From the NCBI GenBank assembly GCA_934561115.1, contig CAKTFS010000014.1, positions 1 through 52,705 on the forward strand: a stretch of 52,705 nt of DNA, given 5' to 3'. The stretch is from an uncultured Faecalibacterium sp. Lineage in GTDB: Bacteria; Bacillota; Clostridia; Oscillospirales; Ruminococcaceae. The position numbers were made by a program, and so were the translations under genes. Positions 52,128-52,705 of the stretch are shown here, piece after piece (the first letter of the stretch is position 1; each line of letters starts with the position of its first letter). The notes under the pieces were generated by a model that saw only the letters and a program-made list of their open reading frames with translations, ran no database searches and was not told the DNA's origin.

Positions 52128-52705
52128 TTGGAACAACTGATCGACTTTCACGCACCGGAAGTGCAGGCGGTGCTGGATACGCTACTAAAAGATAAATCCA
52201 CCGGTAAAAACATCATCTGGGCCACCGACCCGCCGGAGGAGCTGCAAACGGTGATGTACGAGCCGGTGACGGACAGATCCCAGATCACCACCCAGCAGCT
52301 CGGGCTGACCCACTACGAGGTGGTGCTGCCCCGGATGATGAAGCAGACCGACACCCAGCAGCAGCGCACCCGCAAAAAAGGCGAGGTGTTCAGCCCCGCG
52401 TGGGTCTGCAACAAGATGAACAACGCACTGGATGCCGACTGGTTCCGTGGGCTGGGGGCAGGGGAGAACGCCGGGCAGTTCACGGTGGAGCTGCCCCAAG
52501 GCTGGCAGACAGTGGAAACGCCGGTGCAGTTCCCGGTTTGCAAGGGCAGGACCCCGGCATGGGTGCAGTATGTGCAGAGCCGCCGCTTGGAGGTGACCTG
52601 CGGCGAAGCCCCCTTTCTGGCGTCCCGCTACGATGCCGCCACCGGCGAGATGATCCCGGTAGCCCGGCGCATTGGCATTCTGGACCGCAAGCTGCGGGTG
52701 GTAAG
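52128..52705 (+). CDS. Restriction-modification DNA methyltransferase/specificity protein, 5' part only
   Basis: The first 192 codons of a gene that runs off the window. It starts with TTG (MEQLIDFHAPEVQAVLDTLL) 9 bases after GAGGAA. Visible parts, STGKNIIWATDPPEEL and QQQRTRKKGEVFSPAWVCNKMNN, followed by DADWFRGLG, match N6-adenine methyltransferases called restriction endonuclease subunit M, where the EVFxPxWxCNxMNN segment is part of the AdoMet-binding motif. Composition is GC-rich again, unlike the abiG genes, so it may have a different origin. The catalytic NPPY motif and any nuclease are beyond the edge. Confidence 0.75.
   Translation, partial: MEQLIDFHAPEVQAVLDTLLKDKSTGKNIIWATDPPEELQTVMYEPVTDRSQITTQQLGLTHYEVVLPRMMKQTDTQQQRTRKKGEVFSPAWVCNKMNNALDADWFRGLGAGENAGQFTVELPQGWQTVETPVQFPVCKGRTPAWVQYVQSRRLEVTCGEAPFLASRYDAATGEMIPVARRIGILDRKLRVV

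Overview
This 52.7-kb window is chromosomal DNA from a high-GC, Gram-positive anaerobe of the Firmicutes. Gene content (mreBCD-PBP2, gdpP, rnj, ydj-like SPFH cassette, HrcA/CIRCE-controlled groESL, ClpP-type unfoldase), TTGNNN-17-TATAAT promoters and strongly GC-biased codons fit an Oscillospiraceae/Ruminococcaceae member. My inference is a Faecalibacterium-like gut species. I saw no rRNA, tRNA, CRISPR array, transposase or replication origin.

Layout. 1-3300: a 5' part of a GH13 amylase and glgP, leftward (alpha-glucan breakdown). 3590-7259: zapA, a U32 peptidase-family gene, dut and maf, rightward. 7297-12867: mreB, mreC, mreD, PBP2 (cell elongation), then mgsA. 12886-13948: leftward rnhA and a degenerate MnmA-like gene. 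13991-19275: RNase J with a long leader, c-di-AMP phosphodiesterase gdpP, and glf. 19398-25562: rplI, dnaB, tilS, hpt, ftsH. 25589-27516: two little-known genes for proteins with a single C-terminal membrane helix, one with a zinc ribbon and repeated Thr-Arg motifs, one with a HEPN-like motif. 27628-29624: a LacI-type regulator and a HAD phosphatase. 29689-32140: pyk-luxS, leftward. 32301-34922: deoB and a pyrimidine-nucleoside phosphorylase (nucleoside salvage). 35470-38432: trkA-trkH potassium uptake. 38476-42150: a three-gene SPFH/zinc-ribbon/TPM cassette related to Bacillus ydjI-ydjG-ydjH. 42265-45634: a Clp unfoldase and a lipid kinase. 45701-46870: a leftward acyltransferase. 46950-49203: groES-groEL behind a CIRCE operator.

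The right end (about 49.1-52.7 kb) is an accessory, defence-type segment. Just after the groEL terminator the base composition turns AT-rich for a 40-residue Cys-containing peptide gene and an AbiGi/AbiGii abortive-infection pair. A XRE regulator follows, divergent from the start of a restriction-modification methyltransferase gene, with tandem 22-bp repeats and ACTAGT-centred palindromes between them. This is the most likely place for a phage-defence system.

Two dispersed intergenic repeat families occur at 19.3, 29.6 and 35.0-35.3 kb. One shows compensatory base changes in a stem between its two full copies, so its fold seems to be conserved.
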